Below are positions 41,991 to 49,458 of a stretch of 64,000 bases of DNA, piece after piece. The position numbers and the translations under genes were made by a program. The notes under the pieces were generated by a model. The model did no database searches. It worked only from the letters and a program-made list of their open reading frames with translations, and was not told the DNA's origin. Position 1 is the stretch's first letter. Each line of letters opens with the position of its first letter. Origin of the DNA: Allofournierella sp. (GTDB lineage: Bacteria > Bacillota > Clostridia > Oscillospirales > Ruminococcaceae); assembly GCA_020025635.1 (NCBI GenBank), contig JAHHRU010000004.1:79665-143664 (forward strand), read 5' to 3'.

Positions 41991-42022
41991 AAAGGCGGCA
42001 GAGGTTTCCCTCTGCCGCCTTT
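41991..42022. terminator. Terminator after spoIVB
   Basis: AAAGGCGGCAGAGG pairs perfectly with CCTCTGCCGCCTTT over a 4-nt loop. It separates spoIVB from spo0A, so they are distinct transcripts apart from read-through. Confidence 0.8.
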
Positions 42023-42024
42023 CC

Positions 42025-43230
42025 TTACGCCGCCGCATCGGCGGTTCTCAGCATATTTTCCGCAAAGATGCCGTACCCTCTGGTAGGATCGTTCACCAGC
42101 ACATGGGTCACAGCGCCCACCAGCCTGCCATCCTGCTCGATGGGGCTGCCGCTCATTCCCTGCACGATTCCGCCGGTCGTTCTTAAAAGTTCCGGGTCGG
42201 TAATACGGATCACCATATTTCGGTTCGGGTCTGTTTCGTTCAGGGAAAGCCGCTCGATGCGTGCCTGATACCAGCGGGGCCGATTGCCCGAGATCGTGGT
42301 GAGGATGCGTACATCCGCCTGCCTTACTTCCTGCGCCTGTGCAACGGGCATATCCTGCCCTCGCACCAGCGTTTCAATGTGGCCGTATACCCCGGTGGGG
42401 CCGTTTTCCACAATATCCCCCATTGCCAGGCCGCCTGTAAAGCGGCCTTTCAGTTCCCCGGGGATGCCTGCCGTGCCCTCCTGGTAGCCAAGGATCGTCA
42501 CCGGGGCAATTTCGCCGGAGCGCAGATGAATGCTTTGGCCAGTGTCGCTGTCATTGATGGGATGACCCAGGCCCCCGTAAATGCCGGTGGTATTATCCAC
42601 AAAGGTAAGGGTGCCGATACCAGCCGAGGAATCCCGCACCCACATTCCCGCCTGCCACCGGCCTTTTTGCCCTCCCCGCACCGGCTCCAGCATGGTGCGC
42701 AGCTCCTGGCCTTCCCGCTCATAGATCACCTCGATCGGCTTTCCGTCTGAAAGCCGGATGGCCTTGGATACATCGTCATTGTCAAAAGTCCGGCGCCCAT
42801 CCATGCTCTGGATGCTGTCGCCCAGTTTCAGGCCGGCCGCTTTGGCCGGGTTTGCGTAGCCGCTGCCGGTCTGGATATCCGAAAATCCAACCACCATTGC
42901 GCCGTTGGAAAACATTTTAATGCCAAAGGGTGTTCCGCATACTGTCACAGCCCGCCGGTCCACAACCACCGCCCGCACTGTTTTCACCGGCACACGCCCC
43001 ATGATCGACAATGTCACATTGTAGCTGCTGCCCGCCGGTGTGGACTGAGCAGCTGCCGCGCCCGACGGATCTTTCGGGACCAGCCAGGGCAACTGCACCA
43101 AAGTCAGCGGCTGGCCCTCCGGGACCAGGAATGTATCCGGCAGCCGGCTGGAAAGCCAGAGCATCCCAGCCCCCAAAAATGAAATCAGAACCATGAAAAG
43201 CACCAGTGCCCGTTTGAGCAGTCTGGACAT
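42025..43230 (-). CDS. spoIVB: SpoIVB signalling serine peptidase
   Basis: A 401-residue protein: N-terminal membrane anchor (about residues 5-25), a beta-rich region, a PDZ domain (about 110-195; GLKLGDSIQSMDG) and a chymotrypsin-like S55 peptidase domain with the catalytic His in YGGLGHPIND and Ser in QGMSGSPI. In spore formers SpoIVB is secreted into the intermembrane space and triggers pro-sigma-K processing. The catalytic pair is intact. The ATG at 43230 has AAGGAGGT seven or eight bases upstream. It is adjacent to spo0A as in Bacillus and Clostridium. Confidence 0.95.
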   Translation of the reverse strand: MSRLLKRALVLFMVLISFLGAGMLWLSSRLPDTFLVPEGQPLTLVQLPWLVPKDPSGAAAAQSTPAGSSYNVTLSIMGRVPVKTVRAVVVDRRAVTVCGTPFGIKMFSNGAMVVGFSDIQTGSGYANPAKAAGLKLGDSIQSMDGRRTFDNDDVSKAIRLSDGKPIEVIYEREGQELRTMLEPVRGGQKGRWQAGMWVRDSSAGIGTLTFVDNTTGIYGGLGHPINDSDTGQSIHLRSGEIAPVTILGYQEGTAGIPGELKGRFTGGLAMGDIVENGPTGVYGHIETLVRGQDMPVAQAQEVRQADVRILTTISGNRPRWYQARIERLSLNETDPNRNMVIRITDPELLRTTGGIVQGMSGSPIEQDGRLVGAVTHVLVNDPTRGYGIFAENMLRTADAAA

Positions 43231-43319
43231 ACAAGCGACCTCCTTTGGAAGGATTTTCCCTTCCCTGTGCATATTTCTCGCTTAGTATGCGCAAATCACG
43301 GCCGCTTTATCAGATTTTA

Positions 43320-43349
43320 TTGACAAAGCTTTCCCCCGCTTGTTACACT
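43320..43349 (+). promoter_or_regulatory. Possible promoter of the unknown gene at 43.5 kb
   Basis: TTGACA (43320-43325), an 18-bp spacer and TACACT (43344-43349), 171 bp before the start codon. The rest of the 290-bp gap after spoIVB shows no gene. Confidence 0.6.
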
Positions 43350-43520
43350 GGAGACAACAAATATTTCATGCTCGCAAAGCCTGAAAAAGCACCTGTCAAT
43401 GCGGAAAGGGCTGAGTGCCCTGTCTTGGGTCATCTCTGCCCCATACAATGGTAAAGGCCGACATCGGCAGAGAGATAAGGGCTGGAATAAAGTCAAACTC
43501 CAATCAGGAGGGGCAAAAAG

Positions 43521-44030
43521 ATGGACAAAGAAATGCGTTTGCAGATCGACGGCATGGGAATCGTTCTCTATTCGGCCAAAACCATGGACTCTGTGGAGCC
43601 GGGCTATGATTTTCTGGAGCAGGAATTCACAGAGCCCCAGCAGGTGGCAGAGCACATTATGAAAGGAGACATCACCGGCTTCTGCACCGGTACCGGAGGA
43701 GATTTTGATCTGAAATTCATTATGAGAGGCCCGACCGCAGAAGAGGAGAACAGCTTTCCGCTGGCTATCCGCTTGGGCCTTGAGGTTCGGGGCGGCTCGA
43801 TCCAGTTTTGCGATCTGTTCTGGCTGAGCAGCTGGAATTCCTCAAACTTCCCCGAGGAACAGGTTCTGCCCATGGAAGATGGGTTTTATGAGCTGACAGT
43901 CTGCACCCGCTGCCCGGATTCCGGTTATTGGGGCGATGAGCAGACCATCTGCATTTATTTCCGTAAAACCGAGTCTATGCCAAAGCTGAAATGGGCCGGA
44001 GTGCCGATGCTTTTCACAGACGATGAATAA
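43521..44030 (+). CDS. Hypothetical protein
   Basis: A 169-residue protein without signal peptide or membrane segment. It is acidic, with many aromatic residues (YDFLEQEF, FCDLFWLSSWN), and the C-terminal part alternates as beta strands. No family was recognised. Small acidic single-gene proteins like this are sometimes immunity proteins, but no toxin gene is adjacent, so this is not claimed. The ribosome site CAGGAGG is strong, a promoter lies upstream and a clear terminator follows, so it is a real single-gene transcript. Confidence 0.75.
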   Translation: MDKEMRLQIDGMGIVLYSAKTMDSVEPGYDFLEQEFTEPQQVAEHIMKGDITGFCTGTGGDFDLKFIMRGPTAEEENSFPLAIRLGLEVRGGSIQFCDLFWLSSWNSSNFPEEQVLPMEDGFYELTVCTRCPDSGYWGDEQTICIYFRKTESMPKLKWAGVPMLFTDDE

Positions 44031-44055
44031 AACGGTCTAAAAGTTTTATTTTGAC

Positions 44056-44096
44056 AAAACCGCCGGCTTTCTTTTGGGAAAAGCCGGCGGTTTTGC
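44056..44096 (+). terminator. Terminator after the unknown gene
   Basis: AAAACCGCCGGCTTT pairs with AAGCCGGCGGTTTT around a ten-base loop, followed by GCTTTTTA. Confidence 0.9.
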
Positions 44097-44283
44097 TTTT
44101 TATTGAGGGTGTTTGCTTTGAAGTTTTCGTTTTGGATGAAGCCGCTTTTGAAAGTAAAACGAAAGCGGAACTTCAATTTTTACTTGTAATTTGATTGGGA
44201 GTTTGGTAATATAAAATTTATACGGTACTTTTCCTTTTGGCATATACTTGGCTTTCATGAAAAAGTATCTGTACTGCATAATT

Positions 44284-44313
44284 TTGATAAAGCGGATTTT
44301 TCCGTTTTATATA
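44284..44313 (+). promoter_or_regulatory. Possible promoter of the tRNA-Leu transcript
   Basis: TTGATA (44284-44289), an 18-bp spacer and TATATA (44308-44313), with an overlapping TATACT. If used, transcription would start near 44320 and include the tandem repeats before tRNA-Leu. Confidence 0.6.
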
Positions 44314-44330
44314 CTGTGGAATGAAGCGTA

Positions 44331-44435
44331 CCGCTCCACCTCGGGAACCTGACCCGTGTAAAAATATCAGGCATTATGTGGATTAGGCTAAGTGCCCCGC
44401 CTCGGTTTCCTCACCGTGTAAAAATCAGAGGATCA
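44331..44435 (+). repeat. Tandem structured repeats in the tRNA-Leu leader
   Basis: Two related units of about 43 nt (44333-44375, 44393-44435) with a 60-nt period. Both contain CCTCGG, then a hairpin whose loop holds CCGTGTAAAAAT. The stems differ but still pair: CCTGA/TCAGG (44348-44352 with 44367-44371) in unit 1, TCCTC/GAGGA (44408-44412 with 44428-44432) in unit 2. In each unit CGG before the stem can also pair with CCG in the loop, giving an H-type pseudoknot. No known RNA family was recognised. Confidence 0.6.
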
Positions 44436-44444
44436 ATTGAATAT

Positions 44445-44528
44445 GCGGGTATGGCGGAACTGGCAGACGCGCTAGACTTAGGATCTAGTACCTCCGGTGT
44501 GCAGGTTCGATTCCTGTTACCCGCACCA
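44445..44528 (+). tRNA. tRNA-Leu (TAG)
   Basis: An 84-nt class II tRNA. Acceptor GCGGGTA/TACCCGC, anticodon loop CTTAGGA giving TAG, a variable arm, the T-arm CAGGTTCGATTCCTG and encoded CCA. It is a single tRNA followed at once by a terminator; the tandem-repeat element lies directly upstream. Confidence 0.96.
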
Positions 44529-44535
44529 TACACAC

Positions 44536-44576
44536 AAAAGCCGAACTTTCGCATTGCTGCAAAAGTTCGGCTTTTT
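44536..44576 (+). terminator. Terminator after tRNA-Leu
   Basis: AAAAGCCGAACTTT pairs with AAAGTTCGGCTTTT over a 12-nt loop and is followed by T. Confidence 0.9.
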
Positions 44577-44743
44577 CATTGCTCTGCGAAATCTTTTAAA
44601 TCGTACAATAACCAAGTATCCTATTTTGTATCCGGCTTCAATTACTTTGCACAATTCAGCCATACTCTTCCGGCTGCCCCGTTTTCGCAATGTCAAATTG
44701 CTGCAGCCAGACACTCCATATCACATTTTACTCATCTTAAAAA

Positions 44744-45523
44744 TCAGAACAAATCAAATTTGCCCGCTTTTCTGCAGGCATTTTCTGCGTATTTTAAAAT
44801 AGAGACCGCCAGCAATACATAGATTGCTCCCATTCCCAGTTCTTCCAAAAGCAAGATATAAATGTTCCCATCCCCATTGCCAAAAAGCAGGTTCATTGCT
44901 TGAATGGAACGGGTCAAAGGCAGCAGACTGGAAACGATCTGAGCCGCAGCCGGAAGCTGTGACACCGGGAACTCGGCGCCTGTGAAAATCATCAGGATAT
45001 AATTCATCATGTTCAAAATCAGGTGCATACTGTCACTCAGCAAGCCAAAAACCGACAGCAGCAGGCCAAAACACGAAGCACACACCATTGCGCAGAATAT
45101 TACTGCCAGGGTAAGGCCGATCTGTACGCCGGAAAAGCTGACCCCAAATAGAACGGAACCGACCAGAAATCCAAACACCACAGCGCCCATCGCCAAAAGG
45201 GATGGAAAAAGGCCGCAGGACAGGACCACCGAAAGCAAATTGCACGGTGCCGCAATGATGCTGCGAAGCCTGCCGCTGTACCGTTCGGCTCGGAGCATAC
45301 TTCCCAAGCCAAAAATGCAGGTGTTGACACACATCAAAAAGGAATTGCCGATCACCCATTGGGTCAAATCTGTTGTTTGAAAGCTGTATGCCGCCAGCAA
45401 ACAATAAAACACCAGGGTCATGACCGGATACCCCGCATCAAGGAACAAAAACTCTCTCCAATCAAAAGCTGCTGTTCTGGCCTTTTGGTAGAGCCATGCC
45501 TGAGAAAGAAACGATTTGATCAT
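44744..45523 (-). CDS. ABC-2 family permease (second of pair)
   Basis: A 259-residue membrane protein with about six hydrophobic segments, including MLRAERYSGRLRSIIAAPCN in the cytoplasmic loop and FTGAEFPVSQLP in the last external part, both typical of ABC-2 exporters. The ATG at 45523 has GGAGGT nine bases upstream and overlaps the stop of the first permease. The three-gene unit ATPase-permease-permease suggests a heterodimeric export channel. The genes are more A+T rich than most of the window. Confidence 0.85.
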   Translation of the reverse strand: MIKSFLSQAWLYQKARTAAFDWREFLFLDAGYPVMTLVFYCLLAAYSFQTTDLTQWVIGNSFLMCVNTCIFGLGSMLRAERYSGRLRSIIAAPCNLLSVVLSCGLFPSLLAMGAVVFGFLVGSVLFGVSFSGVQIGLTLAVIFCAMVCASCFGLLLSVFGLLSDSMHLILNMMNYILMIFTGAEFPVSQLPAAAQIVSSLLPLTRSIQAMNLLFGNGDGNIYILLLEELGMGAIYVLLAVSILKYAENACRKAGKFDLF

Positions 45524-45524
45524 A

Positions 45525-46304
45525 TCAAAACACCTCCAGACTTGCACGGATCCTGACAGCCCTGTCGATCACTTGATACAACCCCATCGACAGAAGTGCC
45601 AGAACAGCGGACAGCGCACACATTACAGCAAATTTGTTCCAAAACAGTGCCGTATCCGAAACCCCATCCACCGACATTCGCAGAAGCTCCACAGCCCAGG
45701 TGGGTGCCAGACAGCGGCTGAACACCTGCACCCAGGCAGGAAGGAGCTCAACCGGAAAAGCCATTCCGCCAAGCAGGATAAACGGGATTTCGATGCAATT
45801 CATATACAGCGTTGTTCTCCGGGACAGGGTCAGCAAATACGCAATGGCAATGGAAACCACCACAAAGCTGCCGATCATTCCAATCAGGGCAACAGCAAAG
45901 TATCCGGGGTCTGCCAAAGACAAAGGCACACGATAAAGGACTGCGGCAGTCGCCAGAGAAATGAGCAGGGACCCCAGAGAAAGCAATGTATTCCCCAAAA
46001 TTTTTCCCAACACAATGGCCTGAAAGCCCGCCGGTGCAGCAAAAATCAGCGCAAGGGTCCCGCTGAAGCGTTCGCGGTTAATGTCACCGGCAGAGGAAAA
46101 GCATATACATCCCCAAAGAGCCATCAGCCCCGCTCCCAAAATCACATAGGCTGCAAAATTTGTCTTTCCAGAATTGCGGAACATTTCGTACAGCAAAATG
46201 GTATTCAGAACCGGGTTGACGATCAGGCAAAACTGGAACATCGGGCGGGCGAAGGATTGTTTCATTTGAAGCATCATTGTGCTCAGCAGTACAGATTTGG
46301 TCAT
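45525..46304 (-). CDS. ABC-2 family permease (first of pair)
   Basis: A 259-residue protein, the same length as its partner, with about six membrane segments, an N-terminal helix after MTKSVLLSTMMLQMKQ and the cytoplasmic block INRERFSGTLALIFAAPAG. Its start overlaps the ATPase stop (ATGA). Sequence similarity between the two permeases appears low, which suggests two specialised halves. The exported compound is unknown; drug or peptide efflux is usual for this family. Confidence 0.85.
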   Translation of the reverse strand: MTKSVLLSTMMLQMKQSFARPMFQFCLIVNPVLNTILLYEMFRNSGKTNFAAYVILGAGLMALWGCICFSSAGDINRERFSGTLALIFAAPAGFQAIVLGKILGNTLLSLGSLLISLATAAVLYRVPLSLADPGYFAVALIGMIGSFVVVSIAIAYLLTLSRRTTLYMNCIEIPFILLGGMAFPVELLPAWVQVFSRCLAPTWAVELLRMSVDGVSDTALFWNKFAVMCALSAVLALLSMGLYQVIDRAVRIRASLEVF

Positions 46305-47065
46305 ACCTTATCCCCCTGTACCAAAGCAATGTACGCATCCTCCAATGTTTCTGCATCCCCCTTTATTTGGGCGGGTGTGCCTCTTGCAGCGATTTTGCCT
46401 TGATTCAGAATCACCATACGATCACACAGCTCCTCAGCTTCGGGCAGATAGTGGGTGGTCAGCAAAACTGTTTTGCCTTCATCACGGAGCTTGCGGATAA
46501 TATCCCGGAGCATCCGGGCGCCAACAGGATCCAAACCAACGGTTGGTTCATCCATAAACAAGATCTCAGGATCATTGATGAGCCCCCGCCCGATCTGCAG
46601 CCGCTGGATCATTCCTTTTGAATAGGTTTCTGCCAAGCGGTCAGCCGCATCTGTCAGTTCTACAAGCTCGAGTATTTCTTCGATCCGCTGTTCTCTCTGC
46701 CGGGCATCCAACAGATACAGGTTGGCAAAATACCGCAGGTTGTCTCTTGCAGAAAGCCTGCGATAGATCCCCATTTCCCCGCCAAAGATAAAATTGATGC
46801 GTTTGCGGATATACTTTTCCTCTCCAAAGGTATCATAGCCAAACACCTTGCAAGCGCCGGAAGTAGGGGCCAATAAAGTGGTCAGCATTTTGATCGTAGT
46901 TGTTTTACCCGCTCCGTTTTGTCCCAACAGGCCAAAAATCTCGCCCTTTTTTACAGAGAAGTCAATTCCCCGCACTGCCTCAACAATTTCCTTTTTCCTG
47001 TGCAGCACACCCTTGTGGGTTATGTACTCCCGATGCAGGTCTCGTACTTCGATAACAGTATCCAT
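46301..47065 (-). CDS. ABC transporter ATP-binding protein (DrrA/NatA-like)
   Basis: A 254-residue ATPase. Walker A is GQNGAGKTTT (about residues 47-56), the signature is TYSKGMIQRLQIGRGL, Walker B is ILFMDEPTVGLDP, and the switch is LLTTHY. An unusual feature is the basic insert THKGVLHRKKEIVEAV before Walker A, common in exporters acting with two ABC-2 permeases. The ATG at 47065 has GGAGGT close upstream. The unit has a promoter at 47102-47129 overlapped by an inverted repeat and is preceded by an ArsR-type regulator gene. Confidence 0.93.
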   Translation of the reverse strand: MDTVIEVRDLHREYITHKGVLHRKKEIVEAVRGIDFSVKKGEIFGLLGQNGAGKTTTIKMLTTLLAPTSGACKVFGYDTFGEEKYIRKRINFIFGGEMGIYRRLSARDNLRYFANLYLLDARQREQRIEEILELVELTDAADRLAETYSKGMIQRLQIGRGLINDPEILFMDEPTVGLDPVGARMLRDIIRKLRDEGKTVLLTTHYLPEAEELCDRMVILNQGKIAARGTPAQIKGDAETLEDAYIALVQGDKV

Positions 47066-47088
47066 AACTACCTCCAACTTATTCCATG

Positions 47089-47129
47089 ATTATCTAATTT
47101 CATTATAATCAAACTTTCTAGGAAGTCAA
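47089..47129 (-). promoter_or_regulatory. Promoter and candidate operator of the ABC exporter operon
   Basis: Read leftward, TTGACT (47124-47129), a 16-bp spacer and TATAAT (47102-47107). GATTAT (47089-47094) and ATAATC (47105-47110) form an inverted repeat that covers the -10 box, a plausible site for the ArsR-type regulator encoded next door. Confidence 0.7.
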
Positions 47130-47130
47130 T

Positions 47131-47165
47131 AAAAAAACTGCCTGCGGATTCTCTCCGCAGGCAGC
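47131..47165 (-). terminator. Terminator after the ArsR-type regulator gene
   Basis: CTGCCTGCGGA pairs with TCCGCAGGCAG over five bases, with seven A on the left giving T on the minus strand. Confidence 0.9.
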
Positions 47166-47178
47166 ACTATTGTGTCTC

Positions 47179-48219
47179 TTATTCAATTTGAAGGTCTTTG
47201 GCGATATCTTCAAGCAGCGCTTTGGCAGTATTTTTGCTTAAGCCGTAATATTTTGAATTTTTAACAGGTTCCTCTGTGATCAGGCCGCTTTCCTTCATCT
47301 GCTCCATATGATGGGAAACAGTGGAGGCTGCAACCGATACCTTCTTTGCAATATCCAGCCCACGCAAAGGGCCTTCTTCTGCCAGAAGGGTCAGGATCTG
47401 ATATCGTGTGGGGTCTGCGATTGCCTTTAATGTTCGGATCGTATCCTCCCGGCTGCGGTCCGTCGGCCGCAATGTTAAGAACAAGATCTGGCGCTTGTGT
47501 TCACCCGCTATATCGAAATAGCGGCACGCTTTTGCAGGAATCAAATAGGAAGGAATAAAGACAAACTGCGCATACGGACCTCGATTGTAGAAGGTCTTTC
47601 CCATGATCTGCTGGGAGAACTCCAGCAGGTCGCCCCCCTGGGCACCCTCACAAACCGTTTTGTACATCCTTTGAATTCTGGGTTCCTGTTCTTGCAAAAC
47701 CATCTTCAATCGGTCTGTGCGCATTTCTTCTGCCAGCGCAAAAAACTCTGTTCTGAATCGCTTGCTTTGACGGCAAATGGCAGAAAACGCAAGAAAGCTG
47801 CTGCATCCATCCGAGAGCCAGCTGTACACTTCGTCCAGAGCATCATCCTCTGTGAGCGCTCTTCGCAGAACCGTCTTATCTGCTTTTGGTGAGCGTTCAA
47901 GATCCAATTGACGCCAGACAAAATCCTCCGGCGGCATCGCAAGGATCGCATCTCGAAAGCCTTCCAAAGTAAACTCATCCAACTGCATATCCAGGATAAA
48001 ATCCATGATGCACATGGCTTGGATTTGTTCCATGATCTGATAGGTTTCAAAGAGGAAATTGTACTTGTGCTTCCAGGTACTGATCTGTTCCTGACCGTAA
48101 AGCTGTGTGCAAAGGGTATGCACACTTTCTTTGGTCAGTAAGCTGATTGCACCCCAAACGGTTTCCAGCTCCGGAATGTAGGCAAACACACAATTGTCCC
48201 GCAGCACTTCCAAACGCAC
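47179..48219 (-). CDS. ArsR-type winged-helix regulator with long N-terminal domain
   Basis: A 346-residue protein. The last 90 residues are an ArsR-like helix-turn-helix (LKAIADPTRYQILTLLAEEG, then VAASTVSHHMEQMKESGLI). The first 250 residues form an unrecognised, mostly helical domain, probably for ligand sensing; no clear metal-binding Cys/His pair is seen. The GTG at 48219 is chosen because AAGGAGGGG lies five bases upstream and the promoter (48251-48279) leaves no leader for the earlier ATG codons. It lies just upstream of the ABC exporter operon and is its likely regulator. Confidence 0.85.
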   Translation of the reverse strand: MRLEVLRDNCVFAYIPELETVWGAISLLTKESVHTLCTQLYGQEQISTWKHKYNFLFETYQIMEQIQAMCIMDFILDMQLDEFTLEGFRDAILAMPPEDFVWRQLDLERSPKADKTVLRRALTEDDALDEVYSWLSDGCSSFLAFSAICRQSKRFRTEFFALAEEMRTDRLKMVLQEQEPRIQRMYKTVCEGAQGGDLLEFSQQIMGKTFYNRGPYAQFVFIPSYLIPAKACRYFDIAGEHKRQILFLTLRPTDRSREDTIRTLKAIADPTRYQILTLLAEEGPLRGLDIAKKVSVAASTVSHHMEQMKESGLITEEPVKNSKYYGLSKNTAKALLEDIAKDLQIE

Positions 48220-48250
48220 AAGGTCCCCTCCTTCCATGATCATCCAAATC

Positions 48251-48279
48251 ATCCTAGCACAATTTTTAGGAAAAGGCAA
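48251..48279 (-). promoter_or_regulatory. Promoter of the ArsR-type regulator gene
   Basis: Read leftward, TTGCCT (48274-48279), a 17-bp spacer ending in TGTGC and TAGGAT (48251-48256). The predicted start of transcription falls near 48244, supporting the GTG start at 48219. Confidence 0.72.
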
Positions 48280-48410
48280 TATCGCCTGGCTCGATGACTG
48301 ACCAGCGCCGGCCATACGGATGCCGGTATATTCTGGCCTGTGCCAGCTGGCATTTTGCGCCGATTTGTGCTATTCTGGTTAAAAACTCAAAATCTTAGGA
48401 TGATGCTTTT

Positions 48411-49358
48411 ATGAAAACCATTTTTCCTGATTATTACCCCCAGTTTCAATGCATCGCGGGCGCATGCCGGCACAGCTGCTGTGTGGGCTGGGAAATCGAT
48501 GTGGACCCGGACAGCATGAAGCGCTACGAACGGGTTCCGGGAGCTCTCGGCGAAAAGCTGAAAGAGAACATCGAAACCAGTGACTGCCCGCATTTCCGGC
48601 TTGGTGAAGGCGAGCGCTGCCCTTTTTTGAACGAGCAGAACCTTTGCGAGCTGATTTTGGAGCTGGGAGAAGATGCCCTTTGCCAGATCTGCTCCGACCA
48701 TCCCCGCTTTCGGAACGAATACAGCTTTGGCACCGAAATGGGCCTTGGGCTGTGCTGTGAAGCGGCGGCCGGGCTTATTCTGGGCCGGCAGGAGCCTTTT
48801 TGTCTTGTGTGCCATTCCGACGGTCTGCCCGAACAAGAGCCGGATGAGCGGGAAGCGGCCGTTCTCTGCGTGCGGGCCCGTGCCGTTGAAATCATGCAGG
48901 ACCGGCGGTACACGGTGGCCGAGCGCACCGGGATGCTTCTTACCGAATTTGAAGCACGGATGCCGGAGTTTTCGAACGCCGAATGGGCCGATTTCTTTCT
49001 TTCGCTGGAACGTCTCGACCCTGTTTGGACCGACTGTCTGCGGCAGCTGCGGGACAGCGAGCTGCAAAGCGTCCCCAGCCTTCCCGAGCTGGAGATCCCG
49101 TTTGAGCAGCTTATCCTCTATCTGCTTTACCGGCATCTTCCGGCTGTGCAGGACACACCGGACCTGAAAGCCCGCATTGGGTTTGCGGTGCTGGGCTATC
49201 AGGTGCTTTTTTGGCTTTGCGGCATTCAGCAGCAGGCCGGCGGATGCAGCCTTGCTCACCTTTTGGAATTTGCCCGGCTTTATTCTTCCGAAATCGAATA
49301 TTCCGAGGAAAACACCAACACGACTTTGGACCTGTTGTGGGAAGAAAATACCTTTTGA
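48411..49358 (+). CDS. FliB-family (flagellin lysine-N-methylase-like) protein
   Basis: A 315-residue Cys-rich protein. The N-terminal half holds CIAGACRHSCCVGWEID, then CPFLNEQNLCELI, LCQICSDHPRF and LCCEAAA, the layout of proteins annotated FliB. FliB methylates flagellin lysines in Salmonella, and the Cys set likely binds an iron-sulfur cluster or metal. Homologues are widespread in non-motile Clostridia and no flagellar genes are in this window, so the true target may differ. The C-terminal half is helical. It is a single gene closed by a terminator. Confidence 0.85.
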   Translation: MKTIFPDYYPQFQCIAGACRHSCCVGWEIDVDPDSMKRYERVPGALGEKLKENIETSDCPHFRLGEGERCPFLNEQNLCELILELGEDALCQICSDHPRFRNEYSFGTEMGLGLCCEAAAGLILGRQEPFCLVCHSDGLPEQEPDEREAAVLCVRARAVEIMQDRRYTVAERTGMLLTEFEARMPEFSNAEWADFFLSLERLDPVWTDCLRQLRDSELQSVPSLPELEIPFEQLILYLLYRHLPAVQDTPDLKARIGFAVLGYQVLFWLCGIQQQAGGCSLAHLLEFARLYSSEIEYSEENTNTTLDLLWEENTF

Positions 49359-49416
49359 ACAAGTTTTCATCCTTGTTCGGCAAACATCTATTTTGTTCCG
49401 GCAGCCGTTTTATGCA

Positions 49417-49448
49417 AAAGCCGCAGAGCGTTTGCTCTGCGGCTTTTC
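49417..49448. terminator. Bidirectional terminator between convergent genes
   Basis: AAAAGCCGCAGAGC pairs with GCTCTGCGGCTTTT over a short loop. It stops both the FliB-like and PHP genes. Confidence 0.88.
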
Positions 49449-49458
49449 ACATTGCTGC

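Noticed and set aside
44331..44435. Known riboswitch class (preQ1, SAM-II, guanidine)
   Set aside because: The size and pseudoknot idea are suggestive, but the conserved bases of those classes are not present.
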